A DNA stretch of 64,000 nucleotides. It comes from Ulvibacterium marinum. Lineage in GTDB: Bacteria > Bacteroidota > Bacteroidia > Flavobacteriales > Flavobacteriaceae. Made by a program: the position numbers and the translations under genes. Shown here piece by piece: positions 1 through 9,330 of the stretch; within the stretch, counting starts at the first letter, position 1; each line of letters opens with the position of its first letter. The stretch is from contig NZ_RBCJ01000001.1 in NCBI RefSeq assembly GCF_003626755.1, forward strand, positions 1,302,001 to 1,366,000, written 5' to 3'. Under the pieces are notes generated by a model that saw nothing but the letters and a program-made list of their open reading frames with translations, made no database searches and was not told the origin of the DNA.

Positions 1-957
1 GATATTTCGCATCACCTCATCCAAATAGTTTCCTTCATGCAAAAGCATGCCATAAAAATTGCCCAGTTGTTCTTTTTGGAATTGCTGCCACTTGCTTAAG
101 GTATGCTTTTCCAATAGATGATGGGCTTTGATAATAATGAGCGATGCAGGGGCTTCAAACCCCACTCGACCTTTGATGCCAATAATGGTATCGCCAACGT
201 GAATATCCCTCCCAATAGCATATTTTGATGCCATATCTTCCAACTTAATGATATTGTTTACAGAAGTATCCTGCTGACCATCAATGGCGACCAATTCTCC
301 CCTTTCAAAGGTCAATTTTACTTCTACTGGAGTTTTTTCCTGTAATTGACTAGGGTAGGCAGAATCTGGTAAGGGTTTATGGGAGGTAAGGGTTTCGTCA
401 CCTCCGACGGAAGTGCCCCAAAGGCCTTTGTTAATTGAATATTTGGCCTTTTCCCACGGATAATCCACACCATTTTGCTTCAAATATTCAATTTCTGTTT
501 CACGGGCCAATTTGTTATCCCGAATAGGGGTGATGATTTCAATACCAGGTGCCATGATCTGAAAGATCATATCAAAACGTACTTGATCATTTCCTGCACC
601 TGTGCTGCCATGTGCAATATAATTCGCGCCTATTTTTTTGGCATGTTTTACGATTTCAATGGCCTGTACGATTCGTTCCGCGCTAACGGATAAGGGATAG
701 GTATTGTTCTTTAATACATTCCCAAAAATGAGATACTTCACTACTTTTTCGTAGAACGTTTGGACGGCATCAATGGAGGTATAGGAGGTAGCGCCGAGTT
801 CCAGAGCTTTTTCCTCAATACTTTTTATCTCTTCCTTGGAAAATCCACCTGTATTAACACTGACCGCGTGTACCTCAAAACCTTTTTCTTTGGATAGATA
901 CTTGGCACAATAGGAAGTGTCCAATCCGCCGCTATAGGCTAAAACTAGTTTTTTCAT
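1..957 (-). CDS. argG: Argininosuccinate synthase, 3' end outside window
   Basis: The enzyme ligates citrulline and aspartate with ATP to argininosuccinate in arginine synthesis (cytosol). The translation from ATG at 957 begins MKKLVLAYSGGLDTSYCAKY, carrying the PP-loop motif SGGLDTS, and later shows the family stretches AHGSTGAGNDQVRFD and GLWGTSVGGDE. The frame stays open for 319 codons to base 1, so the C-terminus lies to the left; the family is usually about 400 aa. Its start overlaps the stop of the upstream GNAT gene by four bases (ATGA), which implies translational coupling in an arginine operon. Confidence 0.95.
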   Translation of the reverse strand, partial: MKKLVLAYSGGLDTSYCAKYLSKEKGFEVHAVSVNTGGFSKEEIKSIEEKALELGATSYTSIDAVQTFYEKVVKYLIFGNVLKNNTYPLSVSAERIVQAIEIVKHAKKIGANYIAHGSTGAGNDQVRFDMIFQIMAPGIEIITPIRDNKLARETEIEYLKQNGVDYPWEKAKYSINKGLWGTSVGGDETLTSHKPLPDSAYPSQLQEKTPVEVKLTFERGELVAIDGQQDTSVNNIIKLEDMASKYAIGRDIHVGDTIIGIKGRVGFEAPASLIIIKAHHLLEKHTLSKWQQFQKEQLGNFYGMLLHEGNYLDEVMRNI

Positions 958-1574
958 TTTTGCTTCTTTTTGAGGAACAATTGCTCCTTAATACTTTTTA
1001 ATCGTTTAAACGCCTTGCTATTTACTTTTTCCTTTTTCGGGGCTTTCTGTTCGGCCGAGGCGTCATATAACATCCCGGTACAAAGACACATTTTTTGTTC
1101 GGTCCGGGTAAGGATGTCAAAATTCTTACAGGTCTGGCAACCTTTCCAGAAATCTGGATCATCGGTAAGTTCGGAGAAGGTTACCGGTTTATAGCCTAAT
1201 TCATAATTCATCTTCATTACGGCCAAACCCGTTGTAATTCCAAATATCTTGGCCTCGGGAAATTTCTTTCTCGAAAGTTCAAAAATTTCCTTTTTGATTT
1301 TCTTGGCAAGCCCTTGATTCCGATAATCAGGATGTACTATAAGGCCTGAATTGGCCACAAAATTCTTATCGCCCCATACTTCTATATAACAAAAGCCGGC
1401 AAATTTTTCCCCATCCAACGCGATTACCGCATTCCCGTTCTCCAGGCGTTTTATAATATACTCGGGGGTTCGCTTGGCAATGCCAGTACCCCGCACCTGG
1501 GCGGATTCCGATATGGTATCGCTTATAATTTGGGCGTATTTAAAATGTGATGCGTTCGCAATAACAATTTCCAT
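954..1574 (-). CDS. GNAT family N-acyltransferase, first gene of the arginine operon
   Basis: This 206-aa protein has a GNAT fold: beta-strand GLIVHPDYRNQGLAKK (about residues 77-92) contains the acyl-CoA pyrophosphate-binding RNQGLA loop. After the GNAT core (residue about 135) comes a cysteine-containing tail with CQTC (146-149) and CLC (163-165), which could bind a metal, and then a lysine-rich C-terminus. It overlaps argG by four bases, so it is very likely co-regulated with arginine synthesis. Bacteroidota commonly lack a classical ArgA; a role in N-acylating glutamate or ornithine-pathway intermediates is an inference from position, not shown by the sequence. Confidence 0.85.
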   Translation of the reverse strand: MEIVIANASHFKYAQIISDTISESAQVRGTGIAKRTPEYIIKRLENGNAVIALDGEKFAGFCYIEVWGDKNFVANSGLIVHPDYRNQGLAKKIKKEIFELSRKKFPEAKIFGITTGLAVMKMNYELGYKPVTFSELTDDPDFWKGCQTCKNFDILTRTEQKMCLCTGMLYDASAEQKAPKKEKVNSKAFKRLKSIKEQLFLKKKQK

Positions 1575-1752
1575 TGCTATTCGGTTAAAACATAAATATT
1601 AGAAAAATAATTGTTGGATTTTGCGGAAATGGACTCACCTATTTCCATAGTCTATTTGCACCCTTACGGGCGACGGCGTGGAAAGAACGGACGTGCTTGA
1701 GCTGTAAGGCCCTTGATTTCTACTATGTATGTGTGTTCGTTCATAAGCGAAC

Positions 1753-1760
1753 CAAATGTA
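1753..1760 (-). promoter_or_regulatory. Candidate -7 element for the GNAT-argG operon
   Basis: On the minus strand this reads TACATTTG, matching the Bacteroidota -7 consensus TAnnTTTG. No clear TTG -33 element is found at the usual distance, so support is partial. Just downstream on the transcript the sequence GTTCG(N8)CGAAC can form a short hairpin, and the leader to the GNAT start would be about 170 nt. Confidence 0.35.
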
Positions 1761-1779
1761 CAAATAATATTGAAACTGT

Positions 1780-3156
1780 CTAATTCACCGATGAATTTTT
1801 GTGGAAAATCTGTTTTATCCCGTTAAGCTTGAATATTTCGTAAGCCAAAAATCCATATACCGCAAAATATTCGATCGCAAGTAACCACAGATTTTCCTTG
1901 AATTGGGTCTTGGAATAGGCAAAATAGCTTAATATGGCCATTGCGGACCATACCAGAGCAAAGCGATATTCGGTAAAAATGACCAAAAAGACCAGAAAAA
2001 CCAAATACCAAGGATGCACCGTTGTGGAGAGCAGATAATAACACCCCAAAATCCATAACATACTAGTAATGAGAACTTGTAGTTTTTGGTTGTTGGCCAA
2101 GAAGGTAAATAGAAGGGCTATGGCAATTATGGCCAATGGGGTTATTTTCCCATAAATCTTTACCAATTCCCAAGCTTTGGCATCAAAAAAGTTTACAGCT
2201 ACTAGCTTTATACCATTATAAAGGCCGGCATTGAATTCGAAATTGGAGAACCAAAGGCCAACGGAATCGGAATAATGGGCAAAGAATTCCGAAGTATAAA
2301 ATGGGGCAAGCAAAATGAGAGTGGTCAATGCAATCAATCCATAAAACGAAATACTCTTTTTTAATCCCAAATGTTTTAGGAATAAAGGTAGGAATAGCAA
2401 GGGTACCAATTTTACCGAGATAGAAAAGGCATAGGGAATAGCGGCCCACAACCATTTTCCAATGGAAAGCAAATACAGGGCCCAAACGAAAAAGAAGAGC
2501 ATCACGCCCTCAAAGTGGAGATTTCCGGTAAGCTCTATGATAATAAGGGGATTCAAAAAATACCAAAATATGAGATGTGGAGAACGGTTTAAATTTTTAA
2601 GCAGTTTTCGTCCGAAATAGAAAATACCGATATCGGACAAAATGATAACGGATCTCATCACCATAACCGAGCCCAAGATACTCTTACCCCCCAAAAGAGC
2701 CGCCAAGGCAAAAATAAGCTGATTCAAGGGAGGGTAGTTGCTAAAGTGACGTGCGCTTAGGCCACCCATTCCTTGATGTAGTTCCTGTGCATTGGCAATG
2801 ACCAGGTCTTTTTGACCTATAAGTGTGTCAGGAACTTCCAAATACGGATTGAGCATATGGCTTACCAATTCCCCATCCCATATAAAACGGTAAAAATCCT
2901 GGGACAAATTGGGCTCGGCCCATAAGAAGATCAAACGAAACAATATGCCTACTGCGAGGAGGAACTTAAAATTCCATTTCTCGAATTGAATAAGTTTAAA
3001 GGACAGGAAGAACAGCGCCGCAAAAAGCATAAGAAGCTTCATGAAGTCCGAACGTACCAGATGGTGTGCGAACGTGTAGTAAAAAACCAAACTCAACAGG
3101 GCCAATATAATGGGCACTTTATGGAGTTTCCAATATGTAATGATTTGGTTGGGCAT
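1780..3156 (-). CDS. GT-C type integral membrane mannosyltransferase-like protein
   Basis: A protein of 458 aa with about ten hydrophobic membrane segments, resembling the polyprenol-phosphate-dependent GT-C/GT87 (DUF2029, mannosyltransferase) group. The loop after the second segment carries the acidic/aromatic motif SQDFYRFIWDGELV, typical of the catalytic loop of these enzymes, followed by NPYLEVPDT and NYPPLNQ. It would transfer a sugar from a lipid carrier on the outer face of the inner membrane. I start at ATG 3156; the frame runs upstream to a TTG at 3183. It follows the GT2 gene at 3422 in the same direction after a 265-bp gap, so it may be the last gene of the cassette. The donor and acceptor are unknown. 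Confidence 0.8.
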   Translation of the reverse strand: MPNQIITYWKLHKVPIILALLSLVFYYTFAHHLVRSDFMKLLMLFAALFFLSFKLIQFEKWNFKFLLAVGILFRLIFLWAEPNLSQDFYRFIWDGELVSHMLNPYLEVPDTLIGQKDLVIANAQELHQGMGGLSARHFSNYPPLNQLIFALAALLGGKSILGSVMVMRSVIILSDIGIFYFGRKLLKNLNRSPHLIFWYFLNPLIIIELTGNLHFEGVMLFFFVWALYLLSIGKWLWAAIPYAFSISVKLVPLLFLPLFLKHLGLKKSISFYGLIALTTLILLAPFYTSEFFAHYSDSVGLWFSNFEFNAGLYNGIKLVAVNFFDAKAWELVKIYGKITPLAIIAIALLFTFLANNQKLQVLITSMLWILGCYYLLSTTVHPWYLVFLVFLVIFTEYRFALVWSAMAILSYFAYSKTQFKENLWLLAIEYFAVYGFLAYEIFKLNGIKQIFHKNSSVN

Positions 3157-3421
3157 CGAAGCTTGGCTATTCGGTTGTTGCAAAACACCGAAAATTAGGG
3201 AATAAAATTGAATGTTTAAACTCTGTAAGAGGTTTAGTTTGCGCTTTTGAAATTTTTAGTTCCAGTTGACTTTCTAACGTATTTGTGTGAAGACCAACGC
3301 TCCAAAACTTCCTTGCTTTTAGGAGCTGATATACTCAAAACGTGGATTATTGATAAATTGAATAGGGGAAGCTAGTAATCCCAAAAATTGTAAGCTACAA
3401 AATTTTTATGGGTCGCAAGTT

Positions 3422-4906
3422 TTAAGCTTTTGCCGTAAGCGATTTAAAAAAGACGAATCCAAAGCCTAAAAATAGCATGAAATGAAAAGGAAGAAGCCCA
3501 AAATCGTTAAGAGGAATTGCAATGTACATGCCGAATAGGAAGTAGACCATTAAGGCAAATTCCAAAATCATATTGGGGGATAATTTTTTTGCAAGATATT
3601 TATTGCCTTTCCAACTATCTGTAATGTTATTGATATTAAATTTCGGAGTGCGTACAAATTCACTTCGTTTCCCCATGTGCCCTTCCAAAACGGCCATGGA
3701 ATTGTGTAGCGAAAATCCAAGTGCCACGGAGAAGAAGGTAAAGAACAATTTTATATAGTCCACAAAATTATCAAAACTGCTTCCCTGAATGCTTTTGTAG
3801 GTAAACCAATAACAGATGAATAGGATTACCGTACTTAAGACAAAGAAGCTCAAAACGGCAAATACCCAATCGAACTGCGGGAATATCTCTTTGATATACA
3901 TTGTGGGAATACTCAATATGGAAACCAGGAAAACACAAAGGAACATGGAACTGTTCAACAAGTGCATCACACCATGAAATTTTGTTTTTAGCGAAATGTT
4001 CTTAGCGGAAACAACGCTCCAGACAGACTTTCTAAAGTTTTCGGCCCCGCCCTTGTTCCATCGAAATTGCTGTGAACGGGCTGCACTAATGACCACTGGA
4101 AGCTCTGCCGGGGTCTCTACATCCTCCAAATATTTAAATTTCCAATTTTTTAATTGGGCGCGGTAACTCAAATCCAAATCTTCGGTCAGGGTATCACCCT
4201 CCCAGTTTCCAGCATCCAAAATACATTCCTTTCGCCAAATGCCGGCAGTACCATTGAAATTGATGAAATGCCCTTTTGCATTACGTCCTACTTGTTCCAA
4301 AGTAAAGTGGGCATCCAAGGCAAAAGCTTGAATGCGTGTAAGTGTAGAATAATCGCGGTTAATGTGTCCCCAACGGGTCTGTACTACTCCTATTTCCCGA
4401 TCCTTGAAGTAAACTACGGTTTTTTTAAGCCAATCCCCTGAAGGAAGAAAGTCCGCATCGAATATGGCTATAAAATCGCCTTTGGCAATTTTTAATCCTT
4501 CCTTTAACGCTCCAGCCTTAAAACCTTCCCGGTTTTCCCGACGTATATGCTGGATATCCAATCCGGTTTCCTGAAGTGCACTTATTCTGGCAGCCGTTTC
4601 GTTGACTGAATCATCCGTGGAATCATCCAAAACCTGAATTTCCAACTTGCTTTTTGGGTATTCAATCTTGGCAATATTCTCCAACAGACGTTCTACAACG
4701 TATTCTTCATTATATATGGGAAGTTGTATGGTAACAAATGGAATTTCACGGGGATCTAACAAATTGAATTTTGGGGCTTCCTGATTTCGCTTTTTGTATC
4801 CTAAATAATTGACCAAAAGATTCAGTTGGGCCAAGCTATAGAAGAAAATCAACAACAGCGCGATACTGTAAATGGCCATAATGATGTAAGCAATTATTAG
4901 TCCCAT
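3422..4906 (-). CDS. Family 2 glycosyltransferase, cellulose synthase-like, membrane-bound
   Basis: A processive-type GT2 of 494 aa: an N-terminal membrane segment (1-30), a catalytic domain with QLPIYNEEYVVERLL (61-75), DDSTDDS, DAD (150-152), TED (241-243) and the product-binding QQFRW (279-283), then C-terminal membrane helices from about 310. Family knowledge: such enzymes polymerise or transfer a hexose from a nucleotide sugar while anchored in the inner membrane. The stop of the preceding GT2 gene is one base away, so the two are cotranscribed. It has no PilZ domain and no bcsB/bcsC neighbour, so true cellulose synthesis is unlikely. Confidence 0.88.
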   Translation of the reverse strand: MGLIIAYIIMAIYSIALLLIFFYSLAQLNLLVNYLGYKKRNQEAPKFNLLDPREIPFVTIQLPIYNEEYVVERLLENIAKIEYPKSKLEIQVLDDSTDDSVNETAARISALQETGLDIQHIRRENREGFKAGALKEGLKIAKGDFIAIFDADFLPSGDWLKKTVVYFKDREIGVVQTRWGHINRDYSTLTRIQAFALDAHFTLEQVGRNAKGHFINFNGTAGIWRKECILDAGNWEGDTLTEDLDLSYRAQLKNWKFKYLEDVETPAELPVVISAARSQQFRWNKGGAENFRKSVWSVVSAKNISLKTKFHGVMHLLNSSMFLCVFLVSILSIPTMYIKEIFPQFDWVFAVLSFFVLSTVILFICYWFTYKSIQGSSFDNFVDYIKLFFTFFSVALGFSLHNSMAVLEGHMGKRSEFVRTPKFNINNITDSWKGNKYLAKKLSPNMILEFALMVYFLFGMYIAIPLNDFGLLPFHFMLFLGFGFVFFKSLTAKA

Positions 4907-4907
4907 A

Positions 4908-5597
4908 TTATTTAATGCTATACTTGAATATCCAACCCAATATTTTTACGCCTGCAAATATACTACCTTTTACAGTACCTGATACTTTGGAAACTCCTAT
5001 TCTTTTCTTGTAACGTACTGGTACTTCGACATATGTTAATTTCCTTTTTAACGCCTTTAGCTGCATTTCCACTGTCCAACCATAGGTCTTGTCCTCCATT
5101 TCCAGTGTTAATAACTTATCATACTTTATAGCCCTAAACGGTCCAAGGTCTGTAAATGTTGCCCTAAAGAGTAATTTCATCAGAAAGGTAGCCAACCAAT
5201 TGCCGAAAACCTGTTGTGGTGTCATACTGCCCTCCTCCCTAAGTCGTTTAACCCGCGCACCTATTACAAAATCGATATCTTTTTCTATAATAGGAACCAC
5301 TAATTTATCCAGTTCTTCCGGGTAATCCGAATAGTCTCCGTCGATAAATACGATAATATCGGGTCGTTTGGATTGCTTTGCCACATAATCCATTCCGCAT
5401 AAACATGCATAACCATAACCTTTGCGGTTTTCGGAAAGGACGGTTGCACCTGCACTTTTTGCATTCTTAATGGTATCATCCGTGGAGCTATTACTGACTA
5501 CGATAATCTCGGAGACTGTATCTGGGATTTTAGAAATTACCTGAGTAATGGAATCGGCCTCGTTGAAGGCAGGGATGATAACCTTAATATTGGTCAT
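4908..5597 (-). CDS. Family 2 glycosyltransferase, polyprenyl-phosphate hexose synthase-like
   Basis: A soluble or peripherally bound GT-A enzyme of 229 aa. IIPAFNEADSI at the N-terminus and FIDGDYSDYPEEL carry the nucleotide-sugar and metal-binding acidic residues; the C-terminal RYKKRIGVSKVSGTVKGS resembles the R-R-G-SK-SG element of dolichyl/undecaprenyl-phosphate mannose or glucose synthases. It would make the lipid-linked sugar that a GT-C enzyme such as the one at 1780-3156 uses; that link is inferred. Its ATG overlaps the stop of the upstream MORN-like gene by one base (TAATG). Confidence 0.88.
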   Translation of the reverse strand: MTNIKVIIPAFNEADSITQVISKIPDTVSEIIVVSNSSTDDTIKNAKSAGATVLSENRKGYGYACLCGMDYVAKQSKRPDIIVFIDGDYSDYPEELDKLVVPIIEKDIDFVIGARVKRLREEGSMTPQQVFGNWLATFLMKLLFRATFTDLGPFRAIKYDKLLTLEMEDKTYGWTVEMQLKALKRKLTYVEVPVRYKKRIGVSKVSGTVKGSIFAGVKILGWIFKYSIK

Positions 5598-6082
5598 TAG
5601 CGTAAGTCGGAAAGTTTGTTTTCGCGATTAAAACTACTAAAATCGAACCATTCTTTGATTTTTTCTCCGTTTTTATACTTTTCCGCTGAGGTTAACTTTT
5701 CGTTTTTGTATTTAAGGCAGTATCCGTTTTTCTTTCCATTGCTCAGCTGGCATTTATGGTCTATTTTTCCTTTTTGGTCATAAAACAACCACCAACCGGC
5801 CTTTTTTCCGTTCTTATAATGCCCTTCTTTTGTTCTAATGTTATTTTTAGTGTAGAAATACCAGTATTTTTCCTTCTTATCGTTTTTGTAATGTCCTTCT
5901 TCGGAAAGCCTCCCGTTGGAATGGTAAAATTTCCAATAGCCTGTTTTCTCGTCATTCTCCAACCAACCTTCTGATTTTATTTCCCCGGTTTCATAATACT
6001 CTTTGTGATATAGAGAGGTAGTTTTGGTGGCGTTCCCGAATATGAAAAAAATGGAAGTTAAAACGACTAACTTGGCAAGCAT
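5597..6082 (-). CDS. Exported YwqK/MORN-like repeat protein
   Basis: A protein of 161 aa with a short signal peptide (about 1-18) and five or so repeats of the form G-x-Y-K-N-x-K-K-x-G-x-W-x-x-Y (examples GHYKNDKKEKYWYFY and GHYKNGKKAGWWLFY). This is the MORN_2 pattern annotated in databases as 'YwqK family antitoxin'; no toxin gene is nearby, so that name should not be read as a function. It probably forms a beta-rich periplasmic or surface domain. It sits between the polyferredoxin gene (6 bp gap) and the GT2 gene (1 bp overlap), so it belongs to the cassette. Confidence 0.8.
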   Translation of the reverse strand: MLAKLVVLTSIFFIFGNATKTTSLYHKEYYETGEIKSEGWLENDEKTGYWKFYHSNGRLSEEGHYKNDKKEKYWYFYTKNNIRTKEGHYKNGKKAGWWLFYDQKGKIDHKCQLSNGKKNGYCLKYKNEKLTSAEKYKNGEKIKEWFDFSSFNRENKLSDLR

Positions 6083-6088
6083 GGCACT

Positions 6089-7672
6089 TTACTTTTGATT
6101 TACCAAATTCATTAAATCCACATTGTTGCCCAGCAAAACCTCGGTGGGGTTGATACGGCCCTTCTGTGGTCCGTTTTCTAACTTTAACACACCCCTTGGA
6201 CATACGGCGGAGCAAATACCACAACCTACACAACTGGAGCGTACAATGTTCTCTCCTTTTTGGGCATAGGCCCGTACGTCTATCCCCATTTCGCAATACG
6301 TGGAGCAATTGCCACAGGAAATGCATTGTCCCCCATTGGTGGTTATCCGAAACCTAGAGAACAACCTTTGCTGAAAACCTAAAATTGCCGCCATGGGGCA
6401 GCCGAAACGGCACCAGACCCGATTTCCAAAAATGGGATAAAACCCAGTTCCAATAACCCCGGAAAAGATACTTCCAATCAAAAAACCATAGGTTTTACGA
6501 AGTGTTTCGGACTTGAAAAGAAAAATATTTCCGTCACCACTAAAAAAATGAAGTCCGATCAATGCCATAATAATAACAAAATAACCAATGGCCCCGTATT
6601 TGGCATCTTTTTGTAACTGTTCCCGTTTATAGAGCATCACCCAAACGAATACCGTGGTCAATATCAATGCCACACCGCTTAGGAAAACACTTTTGGTCAG
6701 CCAATATTTACTGGTATCGTTCCCTAGATAGGAGTAGATTACAGCAGTGGTCATTAGGGTTACAAAAACCACAACGCTATGTACCACCCAACGCTCAACC
6801 TTCCAGGCCATCTTGGATTTATCGCTCAAGTGCCGAAAAGAGTCTCCGGCAGTCTCCGCCAACGCCCCACAACCACATACCCAGGAGCAATACCAACGTT
6901 TTCCATACTTAAAGGTCAAAATGGGGGAAATCAAAAAAATTGAAAGTATTCCAAAAATAAGCATGGCCATGCCAATATCTCCTGAATCTATAAAACCATT
7001 TATACGGTAACGCTCAAAATTATAGTAATTAAGCGGCCACATATTCTTTAAATCATAGTACGGAATCTTCCCATTAAGCCTTGCCATAATCTCCGGAATA
7101 AGAAAGGCAAAAGCGGTCTGAAAGAACATAACACTTACGGTTCTAATTTTTTCATAACGGTTATGGCGGTATTTCCAGATGAACTTAATACCGAACGCCA
7201 AAATGGCCACCGTATAAAGCGTACCATAAACGAACCATTGGCTTGCAGGGTTGCCACTTAACAGTCTGCTTAAAGGATCAAATAAGGCAATAACCCCTGT
7301 GTTCTCCCCATCTTTTACCAGCCCCAGATATTGGGGATAAAAATATAGAGCTATGTAAAAGCCCGTTAGGGCGATTCCTGCCATCCAGCCCCAAAGTCCC
7401 CTGCTGGAAACCGATTTAAACCATACCCCATCATTTTTAATACCTTTAAGCTTACTGGCATAGGCCGCTTGGGAAAACCAAAACACCCCGATAAAGATTG
7501 CGGACAGGGAGACGGTCAACCAAAGCCCTTTGTTAGGAAAATTTATATTGAACAAGGCAAGGGTAAGGATACCCAATCCGGACATCCCTAAAAGGGTAGC
7601 TAATTTTTGGCCTGTATTGAGTGCCTTTGGCGGTTGTCCCGTAAGGGCCATGCTTTTATCGTAATTGCTCAT
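6089..7672 (-). CDS. Membrane polyferredoxin, NosR/NapH/CcoG-like 4Fe-4S protein
   Basis: A 527-aa membrane protein with about ten hydrophobic segments. It carries the paired motifs CSWVCGCG (262-269) and CRFGCP (421-426), characteristic of NapH/NosR-type proteins, and two C-terminal [4Fe-4S] ferredoxin motifs, CISCGNCSTYC (450-460) and CVGCGICSAVC (481-491). No periplasmic FMN-binding domain is present. Such proteins move electrons across or along the inner membrane. Its upstream neighbour is a NAD(P)H-type flavoprotein (75-bp gap), a plausible electron donor; the acceptor is unknown. The genes that follow are glycosyltransferases, an unusual pairing. Confidence 0.88.
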   Translation of the reverse strand: MSNYDKSMALTGQPPKALNTGQKLATLLGMSGLGILTLALFNINFPNKGLWLTVSLSAIFIGVFWFSQAAYASKLKGIKNDGVWFKSVSSRGLWGWMAGIALTGFYIALYFYPQYLGLVKDGENTGVIALFDPLSRLLSGNPASQWFVYGTLYTVAILAFGIKFIWKYRHNRYEKIRTVSVMFFQTAFAFLIPEIMARLNGKIPYYDLKNMWPLNYYNFERYRINGFIDSGDIGMAMLIFGILSIFLISPILTFKYGKRWYCSWVCGCGALAETAGDSFRHLSDKSKMAWKVERWVVHSVVVFVTLMTTAVIYSYLGNDTSKYWLTKSVFLSGVALILTTVFVWVMLYKREQLQKDAKYGAIGYFVIIMALIGLHFFSGDGNIFLFKSETLRKTYGFLIGSIFSGVIGTGFYPIFGNRVWCRFGCPMAAILGFQQRLFSRFRITTNGGQCISCGNCSTYCEMGIDVRAYAQKGENIVRSSCVGCGICSAVCPRGVLKLENGPQKGRINPTEVLLGNNVDLMNLVNQK

Positions 7673-7746
7673 ATGTTGTTACTAGTTTATGGCTATCGGT
7701 TTTTTGGAAACCATGGTTTCACACGCCAATCGTTCCCTCAAAATGT

Positions 7747-9093
7747 TCAACCTATTGCAAATATTCGTTTTAAACTTTTCTTTTTTGATGCTATTGATTT
7801 TCCAAAATCCGAGTTGAATTTGGACGTAATTTCTTGTTCATAATTGGCATAAAATTCCGGATCGAAGTTGGCATCGGCAAGATGTTTCATCACATATTCC
7901 ACGCTACGTTTTTCGGTAAGCCATCTATCAAAAATCTCATGTCGCATGCGTATACCAAAGGTATTGATGCCCAAAAACAGTCCGGTTTCCTTATCGAAGG
8001 CTACGGTGATGCATATCAATTCCTTGGAATGCCGCCAATGAAAATGTTGTTCGTTTTCTTTCATGCCCCGTTCACTAAATACCCAGCCATAGGTCTGGTA
8101 TTCAATGTCCAGGAATTTGGCAGAGTTGAACCAATGTCCAGGATTGTACTTCATTTTGTTGCCACAAATGGTCTGGGCCACCGTTTCACCCATCATACGA
8201 CCTGTATACCAGACGGCTTCTATGGGTCTTCGATTTCCAATGGCCTCGTGTTGTTCCGCACAATCACCAATGGCGTAGATATCCGAAACATTGGTCTCCA
8301 AATAACGGTTGACCTTTACTCCTCTTCCCAATTCAATTCCGGAATCCTTCAAAAAATCGATATTGGGCGATACCCCTGCAGTAAGCCCTACCATATTGCA
8401 TTCGATGGTGTCCCCCCTATCCGTAGTAACGGCTCTGACATGCCCATTTTCGTCTGCAAGTATTTCTACGAGATTTGTCTCCAAACGCAGATCTATATGA
8501 TGTTCTGCTATATGTTCATTGAGCATTTGAGACTCTCCTTTAGGGAGTACCCCGTTCCAAAAGCTGGTCTCCCTCACCAAAAAAGTAACAGGAATATCCC
8601 GTGAGCGGAGCATTTCTGCCAACTCTATTCCTATAAGGCCACCACCAACAATTACCGCATATTTGCAAATATTTTTGTTCGGAGCGCTCTCTTCCAATGC
8701 GTCCAAGTCTTGTTTGGAATACAGTCCCTGGACACCTTTTAAGTCCTGTCCCGGCCAGCCAAATTTATTGGGCTTGGATCCCGTAGCGATGATAAGTTTG
8801 TCATAAGCAATTTTCTCCCCATTTTTTAAAATCAAATTCTTGCCGGCATGCTCTACTTTTTCCACATAGCCTTTGACAAGATGTATCCGATTCTTTTTCC
8901 AAAACCAATTCTCGTAGGGTTGGGTATGCTCAAACTTCATATGGCCCATATATACATACATAAGGGCGGTACGGGAAAAGAAATAGTCTGTCTCCGTTGA
9001 AACTATGGTGATTTTCTTATCGGAGTTTTTTCGGATATGCCTTGCAGCCGTAACACCGGAGATTCCGTTGCCAATAATTACAATATGCTCCAT
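7747..9093 (-). CDS. NAD(P)/FAD-dependent oxidoreductase
   Basis: A flavoprotein of 448 aa of the pyridine nucleotide-disulfide oxidoreductase class II fold. It has an FAD-binding GNGISG (8-13), a second Rossmann motif GGGLIG for NAD(P)H, ATGSKP, and the FAD-ribityl motif DIYAIGDCAE. No redox-active CxxxxC disulfide is visible, so it is a rubredoxin/ferredoxin reductase or NirB-like type. It is the first gene of the minus-strand cassette and probably feeds electrons to the polyferredoxin downstream (inference from gene order). The divergent neighbour is the DUF547 gene, with about 240 bp between starts. Confidence 0.88.
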   Translation of the reverse strand: MEHIVIIGNGISGVTAARHIRKNSDKKITIVSTETDYFFSRTALMYVYMGHMKFEHTQPYENWFWKKNRIHLVKGYVEKVEHAGKNLILKNGEKIAYDKLIIATGSKPNKFGWPGQDLKGVQGLYSKQDLDALEESAPNKNICKYAVIVGGGLIGIELAEMLRSRDIPVTFLVRETSFWNGVLPKGESQMLNEHIAEHHIDLRLETNLVEILADENGHVRAVTTDRGDTIECNMVGLTAGVSPNIDFLKDSGIELGRGVKVNRYLETNVSDIYAIGDCAEQHEAIGNRRPIEAVWYTGRMMGETVAQTICGNKMKYNPGHWFNSAKFLDIEYQTYGWVFSERGMKENEQHFHWRHSKELICITVAFDKETGLFLGINTFGIRMRHEIFDRWLTEKRSVEYVMKHLADANFDPEFYANYEQEITSKFNSDFGKSIASKKKSLKRIFAIG

Positions 9094-9330
9094 AGGATTG
9101 TATTGGATTTGCGAGTTAGGTCGTTTCTAAAAATAAGAACTTAATCTATTGTATTAATTTAGAAAGAGTTTAAATACGTGTCCGTTTCGTAAGGATAGGA
9201 TTACTATTTCGAACTCGCAAGCCTTTGTTAGTCAAATCCTTAAATAAATCATAAAATTTGAGGTTCCTTGTAGGGATGTTAAAAACGCACCGACCTAAGC
9301 GCCAACAGTAAATTGTATAATAGAAACAAC

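Noticed and set aside
1640-1740. Possible tRNA or structured RNA in the arginine leader
   Set aside because: GC-richer stretch without a cloverleaf or T-loop; only a short hairpin is visible.
3422-4906. Cellulose synthesis operon
   Set aside because: The GT2 resembles cellulose synthase but bcsB, bcsC, bcsZ and PilZ are absent.
5597-6082. Toxin-antitoxin system suggested by the name YwqK
   Set aside because: Only MORN-like repeats and a signal peptide are present; no toxin gene is adjacent.
7834-8604. 256-codon plus-strand open frame
   Set aside because: It lies wholly antisense to the FAD oxidoreductase, whose motifs are clear, and shows no domain or signal.
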